Positions 1 through 9,798 are shown, numbered from the stretch's first letter. The stretch is 39,714 bases of DNA from Phocaeicola paurosaccharolyticus JCM 15092 (GCF_000613805.1 NZ_BAJR01000031.1:1-39714), one strand, 5' to 3'. The notes: generated by a model not told the origin, from the sequence alone. Made by a program: numbers and translations.

Positions 1-275
1 AAAAATGTAAAAACTCATTATAATAAATAAAAATCCATTATCTTATTATTAAGATATTGATTTACAAGATTATCATTTCAAAATCATATTTGTCCGAATA
101 TATTATTAATAGAACAAAAGCAGTAAAAAAGAGAGTAAACCGTAATAAATAGGTAAATAGTAGAGTGATACACAAATAATGCATCAACTTATCTATATGA
201 ACAAAGTTTAATATGCATTGTTAGGTATATGTTTTTTATTTATTTTGCAGAATATTATCCAACTTCAAACTATAT
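1..275. other. AT-rich left edge, no gene seen
   Basis: The first 275 bases are very AT-rich and hold no credible reading frame. The only element I can support is the cutC promoter near the right end (218-247). The upstream neighbour lies outside the window. Confidence 0.5.
218..247 (+). promoter_or_regulatory. Probable cutC promoter
   Basis: A TTG at 218-220 is followed after 19 bases by TTATTTTG at 240-247. This is one mismatch from the Bacteroidetes -7 consensus TAnnTTTG, at the usual 19-21 base spacing. Transcription would start near 254, leaving a leader of about 22 bases. Assignment is by motif only. Confidence 0.45.
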
Positions 276-1022
276 ATGAATATAATTAAGATTGAGAATT
301 GCGCTAATTCAGTAGAAAGTGCATTGAAAGCGCAGGAAGGTGGTGCATACAGAGTTGAATTATGTGCAGGTATTCCGGAAGGTGGGACAACTCCTTCATA
401 TGGAGAAATTAAGTGTGCTAGGAAATTACTTAAAGCCACAAAACTTAATGTTATCATACGCCCTCGCGGAGGTGATTTCCTTTATTCAGAACTTGAACAG
501 GATATAATGATTGAAGATATAAAGATTGCTCGTGAATGTGGTGCAGACGGTGTAGTCTTTGGCTGTCTTACCGCACAGGGAGATGTGGACATGCCATTGA
601 TGAAAAGACTCATGCAGGAGGTTGGGGATATGAGCGTCACTTTCCATAGAGCTTTTGATGTCTGTAGAGATCCAAAGAAAGCACTTGAGGATATAATATC
701 ATTGGATATTGACAGAATACTAACATCGGGACAAGAAGAGAACGCAGAGAAAGGCATACCTCTTTTGAAAGAGCTGGTAGAACAAGCCGGCGACAGAATA
801 ATAATTATGCCCGGATGTGGCGTAAATCCGAATAATATTGCGAGAATAGCAAAAATGACCGGAGCAAAAGAATTTCATTTCTCAGGGCGCTCGGCTACTG
901 AAAGTAAAATGTTATACAGAAATCCTAAAGTTTCTATGGGGGGAATTGTCAAAATAGAGGAATACAGCAGAGAAGTAACAGATCCTACCAAAATAAGAAT
1001 GGCTATAGATAATCTGAAATAG
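276..1022 (+). CDS. cutC: CutC family protein (copper homeostasis, TIM barrel)
   Basis: This 248-residue cytoplasmic protein matches the CutC family in length and along its whole sequence. It opens with a short beta strand and ENCANSVESALKAQEGGA. Family hallmarks follow: GGTTPS near residues 36-41, IRPRGGDF near 61-68, a GADGVVFG strand near 88-95, TFHRAFD near 121-127, the LTSGQ strand near 148-152 and MPGCGVN near 177-183. CutC was named for copper tolerance in E. coli, but its reaction is unknown and the copper role is disputed. The start is the first ATG after a plausible promoter. The gene is alone on its strand and converges on the transglutaminase gene across a shared terminator. Family assignment is firm; function is not. 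Confidence 0.95.
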   Translation: MNIIKIENCANSVESALKAQEGGAYRVELCAGIPEGGTTPSYGEIKCARKLLKATKLNVIIRPRGGDFLYSELEQDIMIEDIKIARECGADGVVFGCLTAQGDVDMPLMKRLMQEVGDMSVTFHRAFDVCRDPKKALEDIISLDIDRILTSGQEENAEKGIPLLKELVEQAGDRIIIMPGCGVNPNNIARIAKMTGAKEFHFSGRSATESKMLYRNPKVSMGGIVKIEEYSREVTDPTKIRMAIDNLK

Positions 1023-1038
1023 GAACAGATAATTAATA

Positions 1039-1088
1039 AGAATCACCATTGAATAATGATAAATTCATTTACAATGGTGATTCTACTT
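1039..1088. terminator. Bidirectional intrinsic terminator
   Basis: A perfect 13-bp inverted repeat has arms AGAATCACCATTG at 1039-1051 and CAATGGTGATTCT at 1072-1084 around a 20-base loop. A T-rich tract follows on the plus strand. It lies between the convergent cutC and transglutaminase genes and can serve both. Confidence 0.85.
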
Positions 1089-1096
1089 TTTATATG

Positions 1097-3747
1097 TTAT
1101 AGCTTATCAATGACTTTCATCATCTGCTCACCTAGACCGATAGTATAGCCTTGTGAGACAAAAACAACTCGATTGAAAGTGTCTGCTATGATAAATATTG
1201 GCAAGTTTGTTGCACTTACAAGCTTCATCTGTTTAACAATCTGATTCTGAATGCTCTTATCAACATCTGTTCCATAATCAATGGTAGATGGAAGGCCCTT
1301 GAATTCATTAGGATTAAACTTTTTATACTGTGATTCGTCAGGAAATAGCAAAATCATTTTCCTACCCCATTTATTAAATTCACCTGAGAGTTGAACGATA
1401 TCACGAAGTGCATGATTAGTCGGTTCCTGACCTACGCCCAAAATTCCAACAACAAAATATCCTCTTCCTGTTGTAGATAATATACTCTTTGTATCTTTTG
1501 AACCTATACTCCTATATTTTGACTCTGAGTTAAAGTTACCTATTACTTCAACATCATTAGTACTCTCGCGCATTACAAATGATATATCAGTTGTCTTATC
1601 AGGTTCAATATTAAAGAAAGTCATATTCGCCAAGACTCCTCCATTAGCAAGTCGCGTTCCCGTCACCAACATATAATCACCAGCATCAAGAGTAGTTCCC
1701 CTCTTTAATAGATTACTCCATGTAGCACCAACTCCCATATCTACATCACCCTCATCATAATTAAGTAGAGAAACTGAACAATCTTGGTTAATTTTAGATA
1801 TAGTAAAATGTGAATAGTATTTTGGATCAGCAAGTGACTTAGTGGGTTGGTACGAAGCCACTACTCTACCTTGAGAAACATTCTTATCTAAATCCTCACT
1901 AAAGAATACTACATCTTTAGCTATACCTGACATTATCTGTACCTTTCCAGTAACCTCATCTATTCTTGCAGGTATATCCAAACTTCTGGCAAGAGAAACA
2001 AAGAAAATATCACGACTATGTTTGTCGGCTACCTTAGTCATCCACACTCCCATTGGTGATATTGGAGCGCCTCCCAGATTACATGAATCATCAACAGTTA
2101 TAAATGACTTAACGAATTCAGCAAGTTTATCAGGAGATTTTCTAAATCTATCTACTTCGTTTTCTGGAATAGCCTTTTTGAAAAATGATTTATATGGCTT
2201 AAGTAGTTCATTACTTACTCTTGGGTTTAGGATATTGTCTACATCATCTCCATTATAATTACTGATATTATCATTAAGCACATCAAGAGTGATATCTCTT
2301 AAGTCCTTTGCGGAGATAGCATTAAGTAGAGCCAATCCATTTTCTTTACTTCTATTATCCTTTAATGATGATAGAAAACTCTTGATAACATCAAAGTTTC
2401 CCCTTGACGCTATAAGAAGTTTTGTGACCTTTTCTTTATCGTACCCATTTTCCTTCGCAAAGGCTCCTGCACTGTCCTCGTTCATAAATGTAGAGACATA
2501 TGCATTACGTATTGAATCTTCAGCATGAAGTTTTTTGTTATTCCCCTCACGTTGTTCTTCAGTAACTTCAACGCTTATATTCCCTTCTTTAGGAGGAATA
2601 ATGTCAATCATATCCGTAAAACTCTTTCCACCAGGAGTCATATCTAGTACAACCACAGTCCTGTCATCTTTTGTAAATGATACTTCTTATATCCAAACTT
2701 TCCATCCTTATATGCCCAGACTAGCATGTCACCCTTTCCGGCAGTAAGTGAGACTTCACCGTTTTTATCACTGTTTTTAGAAGCAACAGTATAGAATTCT
2801 GCATAGTTGTATACCTTAAAGTCAACTTTAGCGTTTTCTACATTGTTACCATCTTTATCTGTAACCTTAACTACTACTTTTGAAGTTGGAGCATAGTTAT
2901 CAGTTACATTAATCTCTGTATACCTTGGATTTACGTACATCTTCTCTTCCGGTCCATTATATCTGCCAAATACCTTTGTATGCATAAGCATGCCTCTTGA
3001 TGCCGGAGCATTAAACCAGCCAAGGTTCAATACAGGTTCCGGTTCGCAAGCTCCAAGGAAAAACCATTTTCCGTCAACCCAAGCCTCAACCCATGCATGG
3101 TTATCATCTGTATGAGCCCAACGTGGAGTATAGACTTGACGTGCAGGAATACCTACAGATCTAAGAGCAGCTACAGTAAATGTCGACTCCTCACCGCATC
3201 TTCCATATGCAGTCTTAACAGAGGCTAGAGGGGAACTTGTTCTTGAATCAGATGGCGTATAGACAACCTTCTCATGACACCAATGGTTTACTTCAAGCAC
3301 AGCATCATGAAGAGATAGATTCTTCACCCTATCTTTCAACTCTTCATAAAAGACTTTACGACTGTCGTCAAGATTTTCATTGTTAACTCTTATTGGTAAA
3401 ACAAAATGACGGAATTCTCTCTCCGGTATAACCTTACCCCATGGCATCTCCTCTTTTGCCTTCATAGAATAGCGTACATTTTCCAAAAAATAATCACCTG
3501 AATGGTCGGCTATATCACTCAAAGGCATATATGCATATAGGAATGTCAATGCCTCTTTCTCTAAAGGAGTTACCTCTTTATTAAAAACATTAAATAGAGA
3601 ATCATTATCAAGTTTGCTAGCTCTTTCATTAAACTCTCTGTATACAATCTCCCTTTCACTCTTATCACTGATAAAGTGAGCCGTATTTGTGCAAGAGGAT
3701 AAGAATATGAGAATTAAGATAAAAAATGATGTAGTTATTCGTCTCAT
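1097..3747 (-). pseudogene. Transglutaminase-like domain lipoprotein, split by one-base frameshift
   Basis: Two abutting frames form one gene. The upstream frame (3747 to 2644) starts with a lipoprotein signal, lipobox LSSC with Cys19. It carries a transglutaminase core: YGRCGEEST with the catalytic Cys near residue 183, DNHAWVEAW with the His near 216, then GKWFFLG. A beta-sandwich domain (about 280-365) follows. That frame ends spuriously after GKFGYKK. Adding one A in the AAGAAG run at 2683-2688 continues it as VSFTKDDRTVVVLDMTP into the second frame, which ends at 1097. The restored protein would be about 883 residues. The second half has a weak transglutaminase-like stretch lacking the Cys and a C-terminal thioredoxin-like segment without CXXC. 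I expect a cell-envelope protein acting on peptides or peptidoglycan; the substrate cannot be told. The lesion may be a sequence error. Confidence 0.8.
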
Positions 3748-4114
3748 ACTATGAATTAATTAGGTTAAAATTCTTTTTTTGACGAATATAAATATATTTG
3801 GCAACAAGATGAAATACATTAACTAATTAAAACATACATACTTATTTTTGTAATGTAATTCTCTTGTATCTAAAATTGTGGTCATTAATATGAAACAGTC
3901 AACTATAAACTTGTTGTACTATATCTTTTTGAATTAAAATTCCCCAACTTTATATTTATAAAGCCAAGAGAGTTATATAAAGGAGTATTGAGAAAGGTCT
4001 TGAATCTGTGATAGCTATCAGTTTATAGTATAATGTATATTGGGTAGGACAAGTATTAATCTGAATACAGAGAAAATGCCAAATCGTATCGTATATAATG
4101 AGCATTTAATGAAA
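3748..4114. other. Intergenic region, no gene seen
   Basis: This AT-rich stretch separates the lepA terminator from the transglutaminase start. No coding frame is convincing. The only structured element is a perfect 12-bp palindrome, TGATAGCTATCA, at 4009-4020. A promoter for the minus-strand lipoprotein gene should lie just above 3747; TATATTCG in that region is a one-mismatch -7 candidate without a clear -33 partner. Confidence 0.4.
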
Positions 4115-4157
4115 TAAAAAATGATTGTCCAGACATTTTCAATCTTAAGACAATCAT
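4115..4157 (-). terminator. lepA intrinsic terminator
   Basis: Arms ATGATTGTC (4121-4129) and GACAATCAT (4149-4157) form a 9-bp hairpin just after the lepA stop. Read on the minus strand, it is followed by a U-rich tract. Confidence 0.75.
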
Positions 4158-4168
4158 CTTTATTTTTT

Positions 4169-5950
4169 TTAATCTAGTTTAAGCACAGCCAGGAAAGCTT
4201 TCTGAGGAACCTCAACGTTACCAATCTGCTTCATACGTTTCTTTCCTCGTTTCTGCTTTTCCAATAATTTTCTTTTACGGCTTACGTCACCACCATAACA
4301 TTTTGCAGTTACATCTTTTCTTACTGCCTTAATTGTCTCACGTGAAATAATCTTCGCTCCTATTGCTGCTTGAATCGCTATATCAAACTGTTGTCTTGGT
4401 ATAAGATCTTTCAACTTCTCACACATTCTTTTTCCAAGGTCATAAGCATTATCCACATGTGTAAGAGTTGACAATGCATCAACCGACTCACCATTAAGTA
4501 GAATATCTAATTTCACGAGTTTAGAAGGGCGGAATCCACAAGGATGGTAGTCAAAAGAGGCATATCCCTTTGATATACTCTTAAGTTTATCATAAAAATC
4601 AATTACAATCTCCCCAAGAGGCATTTTATAATGAATTTCCACTCTATTGCCGGATACATAGTTCTGTTTTACAAGTTCACCACGCTTCCCAAGACATAGA
4701 GTCATTATCGGACCAATATAGTCGGTTGCAGTAATTATAGTAGCATCAATATATGGTTCCTCAATATGGTCAATCAGTGTAGGATCAGGCATTCCACCAG
4801 GGTTGTGAACTTCATTTACATTACCTTGCTTGTCATATATCAGATAAGATACGTTAGGCACTGTAGTAATTACATTCATATCGAACTCACGGTCAAGTCT
4901 CTCCTGAATAATCTCCATATGCAAAAGTCCAAGGAATCCGCAACGAAAACCAAATCCAAGAGCCAAAGATGACTCAGGTTGGAATGTAAGTGAAGCATCG
5001 TTAAGTTGTAACTTTTCAAGTGATGCTCTAAGGTTCTCATAATCCTCTGCTTCGATTGGGTAAACTCCCGCAAATACCATAGGTTTAACCTCCTCGAATC
5101 CAGCAATTGCCTTATTGCATGGTTTTAAAACATGTGTAATGGTATCACCTACCTTAACCTCTTTTGATGTCTTTATTCCAGAAATAATATAACCTACATC
5201 ACCAGTACGTAATTCTTTTCTTGGAACCATATCCATCTTAAGAATACCAATCTCATCAGCATCATACTGCTTACCTGTATTAAAGAACTTAACTTCATCA
5301 CCTTGACGGATTACACCATTTTCAATTTTGAAGTATGCAATAATTCCACGGAATGAGTTGAATACAGAGTCGAATATAAGTGCTTGTAGCGGAGCTTCTT
5401 CATCACCTTTAGGATGAGGAATTTTCTCTATAACTGCACTCAAAATATCCTCAACACCCATACCTGTCTTTCCCGAAGCACGAATAATATCCTCTCTTTT
5501 ACATCCTAAAAGGTCTATTATCTCATCCTCAACTTCATCAGGCATAGCACTATCCATATCACATTTGTTCATAACAGGAATAATTTCCAAGTCATGTTCA
5601 AGAGCCATATAAAGATTAGATATTGTCTGAGCCTGCACACCTTGTGAAGCATCAACAACAAGAAGAGCGCCTTCACAGGCTGCTATAGATCGTGAAACCT
5701 CATAAGAAAAATCGACGTGTCCCGGAGTATCAATAAGGTTCAATACATATTTTTCACCTTTGTAGTTATACTCCATCTGAATGGCATGACTCTTAATTGT
5801 AATGCCTCTCTCTTTTTCCAGGTCCATATCATCAAGCATCTGACCTCCGGTTATTTGAACCGTATGAGTATATTCAAGTAGACGGTCTGCTAAAGTAGAC
5901 TTGCCATGGTCAATATGAGCGATGATACAAAAGTTTCGGATATTTTTCAT
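4169..5950 (-). CDS. lepA: Translation elongation factor 4 (LepA/EF4), GTPase
   Basis: LepA is a ribosome-associated GTPase thought to remodel stalled or misassembled translation complexes. At 593 residues it has the normal family length. GTPase motifs are in order: AHIDHGKST (P-loop, about 10-18), the RGIT switch near 49-52, DTPGH (about 75-79) and NKCD in the guanine-specificity position. EF-G-like domains follow. The LepA-specific C-terminal domain is marked by [19 protein letters not shown] and ends with [16 protein letters not shown]. The ATG at 5950 gives the standard N-terminus [19 protein letters not shown]. The gene stands alone, with a strong promoter box at 6040-6047, a terminator-like hairpin in the leader (5978-6034) and a terminator behind it. 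Confidence 0.98.
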   Translation of the reverse strand: MKNIRNFCIIAHIDHGKSTLADRLLEYTHTVQITGGQMLDDMDLEKERGITIKSHAIQMEYNYKGEKYVLNLIDTPGHVDFSYEVSRSIAACEGALLVVDASQGVQAQTISNLYMALEHDLEIIPVMNKCDMDSAMPDEVEDEIIDLLGCKREDIIRASGKTGMGVEDILSAVIEKIPHPKGDEEAPLQALIFDSVFNSFRGIIAYFKIENGVIRQGDEVKFFNTGKQYDADEIGILKMDMVPRKELRTGDVGYIISGIKTSKEVKVGDTITHVLKPCNKAIAGFEEVKPMVFAGVYPIEAEDYENLRASLEKLQLNDASLTFQPESSLALGFGFRCGFLGLLHMEIIQERLDREFDMNVITTVPNVSYLIYDKQGNVNEVHNPGGMPDPTLIDHIEEPYIDATIITATDYIGPIMTLCLGKRGELVKQNYVSGNRVEIHYKMPLGEIVIDFYDKLKSISKGYASFDYHPCGFRPSKLVKLDILLNGESVDALSTLTHVDNAYDLGKRMCEKLKDLIPRQQFDIAIQAAIGAKIISRETIKAVRKDVTAKCYGGDVSRKRKLLEKQKRGKKRMKQIGNVEVPQKAFLAVLKLD

Positions 5951-5977
5951 TTTTCAATATTATTCTGAATTGCAATT

Positions 5978-6047
5978 GTTGAAAAAAGCTTCCGCCTTAG
6001 TAATAACAAACTTTTGGAGGAAGCAATTTTCAACGTTTGCAAAGATA
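5978..6047 (-). promoter_or_regulatory. lepA promoter and terminator-like leader hairpin
   Basis: TATCTTTG (6047 to 6040, minus) is a perfect -7 box, predicting a start near 6033 and a leader of about 83 bases. The RNA would begin with a hairpin. The inner arms are GCTTCCTCC (6024-6016) and GGCGGAAGC (5996-5988), 8 of 9 paired around a 19-base loop, followed directly by six U (5987-5982). Outer arms GTTGAAAATT and TTTTTTCAAC extend the stem. This has the form of an intrinsic terminator ahead of the lepA ATG, so it may be an attenuator or the end of a short RNA. Confidence 0.6.
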
Positions 6048-6152
6048 ATATTAATTTAGTTACCTTAAAATAGCCTTTTTAACAAAACTGCATCACTTTA
6101 TAAATATTTATTTTCAAATTCAAATATAAGATAGTCAATATTATCCTAAATC

Positions 6153-8249
6153 TTATTTTTTACCCTCTAGCACTCCAGTATCTGTATCTTCATTTTTAAT
6201 TCTCTGCTGCATAGTGCTATGTTTCCTTCCAAAATTTAAAGACCATGTAAATTTAAGAAGCATCATCCTAGATGTCTCATTAACATAACGATATGCATAA
6301 TTCTTTCCATATTTGTTCCAGTTCTCACTACCAACTTTATAGTTATCCATAAATGGATTGTTCATTGCAAAAGTTACTGAGAAGTCTTTCTTGAAGTATG
6401 TAAGAGCTATATCATGTAGGTCTTCACCAAGTTGTAAGGTCTCACCATACAAGTAAGGTCGATGAGTGACCATGTTGAATGAAAGAGCTAAGCATTTATA
6501 AGCAGCGACTAGATTCGCTATAGCATATATATTATTATGTGTGTAATGATAATCAACTCCACTGCTAATATAACGATCTACTCCTACTACTCCACGAAAA
6601 TTAATCATTCCTTTAAGTAACATTAATTTCAGCTCATATTCTGCATTAAGCTTTTTCCATGAGCGTTGGTTATTGAATGTTCTTACGATATTATGATCTT
6701 CCAAAATTGTGCTCTCCATTATCGCATCTTTGTTATAGTCGTATGCTAGGCTGAGAGATGTACTCCACTGTTGTTTATGATAATCGAAAGTAAGTTGGTT
6801 AGAAAATAGATTTGATGGTTTAAGACCCGGATTTCCCTCTCTTATCTGATAATTGTCAAGTGCCTGACGTATATTACTCAACTCTGCTAATGTAGGATTT
6901 ACGCTCTCTACCCTTCCTCTATATTTTACAAAGAAAGTTTCTGAAGGTGTATAGCTTAACCTAAGCATAGGATTAAAGAACAATTTATTATATCCCTCTC
7001 CTCTTTGAGAGAATGACATATATGTTGCTCCCAAACTAACAGCAGCATTAAACTTCTCAGAATTGCGGCTCAATTCTGCATAACCATATGTCTCTGAATT
7101 ATGTAATGAATTTTTCTCATCCTGGGAGCCATAGTAGTAGTTGCTTGCATAGCCAACAGTCTGCTTAAGACCAAACGAAATTTTATTAGCTCCATTCTTG
7201 ACCTCATAAATACCCTCTCCTATAAATGCATATTTATCTCCATTCACATTGTTCTTTATCAACTTCTCAACCTTATCACCATTGAGAATCTTATAATCTA
7301 ACCTGTTTCTCGTTGAAGTATAACTTCCTATTACATCTATAAAAAGGGTCTTATTCTTTGATATTGAATTTTGATAGTATAAGTCAAGAAGAGTTGTTGA
7401 ATTATGATTTGTCTCATCATTCATCAATTGCCATTCATTTCCAGGATTTGCAGATGAAGTAAGGGTGCTGTTAAGTTGAGATTGTGGTGTATTTAAATAT
7501 TTGCCCCTTATTGCAGCATTGAACATCCACTTATCACTATTTGCATAATTATAGTTTAACGTTAAGAAATGATTATCATATTTCAACTTTCCAGGATATC
7601 CATTTTCAACCTGACTAATTCTACTTCCATCATTAAATATATAATCCTCTCTATTCATATTATAAAACTCCTTGAATGAAGCATGAAGCATATCGTAGTT
7701 CAAGCTAAATTCGGAATTTTTATAGTTATATTTTCCTGAGAGATGATTCCTTCCATAAATTGTATTAAATGCTTCCATCAAATCGGCCATAATCGCTCCG
7801 CCCTGTGCTGCTTTCTTAAGCTTGAAATTGATGACCATTGCTGCATCTTTATACCGTGCTCCAGGGTTATCATTACATTCAATCTTACTAACTTCATCAG
7901 GTTTTACTGCAAGGATATCGTTTAACTCAACAACTCTTCCATTAATGCAGTAAACAGCATTACCTCCTCCAGAGAGAGACACAGTATTAAACAATGTATT
8001 TATCTGTATTCCATTAACTCTTAGCTTTTCTAGAAGAGAGAGAGCATTATTGGAAAGTCTTTTCATCTGAGAATTTGGAAAATAAATCTTCTTATCTCCT
8101 CTTTGAATTGACTCTGGTGCTTTTACTGTTACTTCATCAAGTAATACATTTCTCACAATTGTATCTTGAATAAAGGTAACATCGGATTGCTGCGCATGTG
8201 CAACAGTAAATGTCAAAATTGAAATAAATAATAGCTGTAACTTTTTCAT
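6153..8249 (-). CDS. TonB-receptor-type outer-membrane beta-barrel protein
   Basis: The protein is about 698 residues from the ATG at 8249, which begins a clean signal peptide (MKKLQLLFISILTFTVAHAQ). A second ATG pair at 8273 would place a poor hydrophobic extension in front. After the signal comes a plug-like domain without a leading carboxypeptidase-type domain: LDEVTVKAPE, then ALSLLEKLRVNGI, SLSGGG, INGR and IECNDNPGARY. The remainder is a series of amphipathic strands rich in Tyr and Asn, as in outer membrane beta-barrel family proteins. The substrate is unknown, and no SusD partner is present. It lies 157 bases downstream of a LytTR regulator on the same strand, with its own promoter and paired repeats between them, suggesting control by that regulator. 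Confidence 0.85.
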   Translation of the reverse strand: MKKLQLLFISILTFTVAHAQQSDVTFIQDTIVRNVLLDEVTVKAPESIQRGDKKIYFPNSQMKRLSNNALSLLEKLRVNGIQINTLFNTVSLSGGGNAVYCINGRVVELNDILAVKPDEVSKIECNDNPGARYKDAAMVINFKLKKAAQGGAIMADLMEAFNTIYGRNHLSGKYNYKNSEFSLNYDMLHASFKEFYNMNREDYIFNDGSRISQVENGYPGKLKYDNHFLTLNYNYANSDKWMFNAAIRGKYLNTPQSQLNSTLTSSANPGNEWQLMNDETNHNSTTLLDLYYQNSISKNKTLFIDVIGSYTSTRNRLDYKILNGDKVEKLIKNNVNGDKYAFIGEGIYEVKNGANKISFGLKQTVGYASNYYYGSQDEKNSLHNSETYGYAELSRNSEKFNAAVSLGATYMSFSQRGEGYNKLFFNPMLRLSYTPSETFFVKYRGRVESVNPTLAELSNIRQALDNYQIREGNPGLKPSNLFSNQLTFDYHKQQWSTSLSLAYDYNKDAIMESTILEDHNIVRTFNNQRSWKKLNAEYELKLMLLKGMINFRGVVGVDRYISSGVDYHYTHNNIYAIANLVAAYKCLALSFNMVTHRPYLYGETLQLGEDLHDIALTYFKKDFSVTFAMNNPFMDNYKVGSENWNKYGKNYAYRYVNETSRMMLLKFTWSLNFGRKHSTMQQRIKNEDTDTGVLEGKK

Positions 8250-8291
8250 ATAAATAATTATTAGTTTCATCATATTTGATTAATGATGAAG

Positions 8292-8322
8292 CGAAATTAT
8301 CTATAGAAAAAATGGAGGGCAA
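8292..8322 (-). promoter_or_regulatory. Promoter of the outer-membrane barrel gene
   Basis: On the minus strand, TTG (8322 to 8320) is followed after exactly 20 bases by TAATTTCG (8299 to 8292), one mismatch from TAnnTTTG. The predicted start near 8285 leaves a leader of about 36 bases to the ATG at 8249. Confidence 0.55.
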
Positions 8323-8348
8323 GTATGTGGGATGTAACGCTTAAATAA

Positions 8349-8397
8349 TGTGATAAAATACTTTATCCAGTGACGAGATACATTTATTTGTGATAAA
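8349..8397 (-). repeat. Paired TTTATCACA repeats, possible activator sites
   Basis: Two identical 9-base direct repeats, TTTATCACA on the minus strand, lie at 8349-8357 and 8389-8397, 40 bases apart. They sit about 27 and 67 bases upstream of the -33 element of the barrel-protein promoter, a good position for an activator. The adjacent LytTR protein is the obvious candidate, but this is inference. Confidence 0.35.
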
Positions 8398-8406
8398 TAG
8401 CAGTCT

Positions 8407-9288
8407 CTATGACTCAATTATATCATATACAGAAGTAGCATATGCACGTGAGACTAATACTGTCCTATCTGTATCGTCAATGTGAAGTCTGTATCCCTGA
8501 GCATTCCCATCTACATGTTTTATCTTATCAATATTAACAATAAAAGCTCTGTGACAACGAATAATATTAGGATAATCTTTAAATAATTCCTCTACTTGCT
8601 TGAGCGTGCAGCGTAAAGTTTTCTTTTGAGATACTCCGTTTTCTAGATAAAAGACATTTATATAGTTTCCTTCTGCCTCTATGAATTGAAGCATAGATGG
8701 CAAAACTTCCAATGATTCTTTAGTATTACCTTTAATAATTATCTTCTCTTCGTCTTTAGCAACAATATCAATAGATTCAGATTGACTAATAAGAACCTGA
8801 CTTGCTCTACGCTCTAAAGCCTTATTCAGTTCAATCTCCTCCTTAAGTCTTTCTGAAAGAAGTCGGTTTCTATCAACAAAATATGAATATATAGATAGAA
8901 AAAAACTTATTACAATAGCATAAAAACAGTTGATCCAGAATGCGTTCAAAGTAAAGTCCCCATTTGTGTCATAAAAAGCACTCCTTATATTACCTGTAAA
9001 AATGACAGAAGCATAACAAGTTATTAGGAATCCCATTATAAATGTCACAAGAGCATTAATTATTACAATTCGGTATTTACTTTTGCTACCTCTCTTCATA
9101 CGAAAGACAAAAGATGTAATAAATTCACTAACAAGGATAGCTAAAGCAGTCAAAAAACCGTATCCCAATATTATAGGGTATTTGTGGCTCTCTATTCTAT
9201 CTACACCGAAAGGTTGCAACAGAGCAATTATTACAACAACTGCAAGAGATATCGATATAACATAGTAAGCTAATCCGTTTTTATTCAT
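8407..9288 (-). CDS. Membrane-anchored LytTR-domain transcription regulator
   Basis: This regulator has about 293 residues. The N-terminal half has four hydrophobic segments (roughly residues 8-25, 38-60, 72-95 and 117-138) with no recognisable receiver domain. A charged helical linker with RLLSERLKEEIELNKALERR follows, then a C-terminal LytTR DNA-binding domain (about 190-290) with FIEAEGNYINVFY, RCTLKQVEEL and FPNIIRCHRAFIVN-like motifs. Such proteins sense a membrane or periplasmic signal and bind DNA directly. The ATG at 9288 is chosen because a perfect -7 box lies at 9309-9316 and the frame upstream has only a non-ATG start at 9351. The next gene downstream encodes the outer-membrane barrel, a likely target. 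Confidence 0.88.
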   Translation of the reverse strand: MNKNGLAYYVISISLAVVVIIALLQPFGVDRIESHKYPIILGYGFLTALAILVSEFITSFVFRMKRGSKSKYRIVIINALVTFIMGFLITCYASVIFTGNIRSAFYDTNGDFTLNAFWINCFYAIVISFFLSIYSYFVDRNRLLSERLKEEIELNKALERRASQVLISQSESIDIVAKDEEKIIIKGNTKESLEVLPSMLQFIEAEGNYINVFYLENGVSQKKTLRCTLKQVEELFKDYPNIIRCHRAFIVNIDKIKHVDGNAQGYRLHIDDTDRTVLVSRAYATSVYDIIES

Positions 9289-9308
9289 AATATTTCGATT
9301 ATATAATA

Positions 9309-9316
9309 CAAAAGTA
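9309..9316 (-). promoter_or_regulatory. LytTR gene -7 box
   Basis: TACTTTTG on the minus strand is a perfect TAnnTTTG match, with transcription expected near 9302, 14 bases before the ATG at 9288. No clear -33 TTG is at the usual distance. The box excludes the longer frame starting at 9351. Confidence 0.5.
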
Positions 9317-9386
9317 AACCTTTTTAAATAAAATATAATTAATAAGCCCAAATTCGTTACTATTATAGTATCAATAAAATAAAAAA

Positions 9387-9424
9387 GCGCGTAGCATATA
9401 AAATTATAGCTACGCGCCTTTTAT
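9387..9424 (-). terminator. Terminator of the winged-helix gene
   Basis: Arms GCGCGTAGC (9387-9395) and GCTACGCGC (9409-9417) form a perfect GC-rich 9-bp hairpin with a 13-base loop. On the minus strand a run of U follows (A tract at 9379-9386), directly after the small gene ending at 9436. The plus strand also carries a T run, so it could work both ways. Confidence 0.85.
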
Positions 9425-9435
9425 TAAATCTTTCA

Positions 9436-9639
9436 TTAGGAAAGCCTTACAAAAAGTTCACCATCAATCTCTGAAGTTGAAACTTTATCTTCTCTAAGCA
9501 ACCATCCTAAAGCGAGGAAAAACTCTTTATCAGCTTTTATTTTTGCAGCTTTCTTAATTTGTTTCTGAGTTAAACCTTCTGTGCCATTGAGTGCTGTCCA
9601 GATCTCACCGGCCAAAACACCAGCTTTTTCTTTCAACAT
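9436..9639 (-). CDS. Small winged-helix protein (DUF2582 family)
   Basis: This 67-residue protein matches the DUF2582/PF10771 winged helix-turn-helix family. It starts MLKEKAGVLAGEIWTALNG, continues with LTQKQIKKAAKI (helix-turn-helix) and then FFLALGWLLREDKV, which packs the wing, ending ELFVRL. Members are small and presumed to bind DNA; no target is known. It is monocistronic, bounded by a good -7 box (9713-9720) and a strong terminator (9387-9417). Confidence 0.88.
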   Translation of the reverse strand: MLKEKAGVLAGEIWTALNGTEGLTQKQIKKAAKIKADKEFFLALGWLLREDKVSTSEIDGELFVRLS

Positions 9640-9712
9640 TTTCTTTTTACTTTAAATTAAACAATATACTATTTATTATAGTCAATTAAATCGTCTTATA
9701 CTATATTTTTTG

Positions 9713-9720
9713 CAAATGTA
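9713..9720 (-). promoter_or_regulatory. -7 box of the winged-helix gene
   Basis: TACATTTG on the minus strand matches TAnnTTTG exactly. Transcription would start near 9706, giving a leader of about 67 bases. No convincing -33 element is visible. Confidence 0.45.
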
Positions 9721-9798
9721 TACAAAAAAAAATGTTATAGACTCATTCAAAAAAGAAAATATGCAGTATTCAACTCATTTTTTAACAACTAATTAAGG

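Noticed and set aside
236..457. Open frame antisense to the start of cutC
   Set aside because: It lies opposite a clear CutC gene, is low in complexity and matches no family I know.
9289..9351. N-terminal extension of the LytTR regulator to 9351
   Set aside because: It uses a non-ATG start and contains the gene's own -7 box, so it would not be transcribed.
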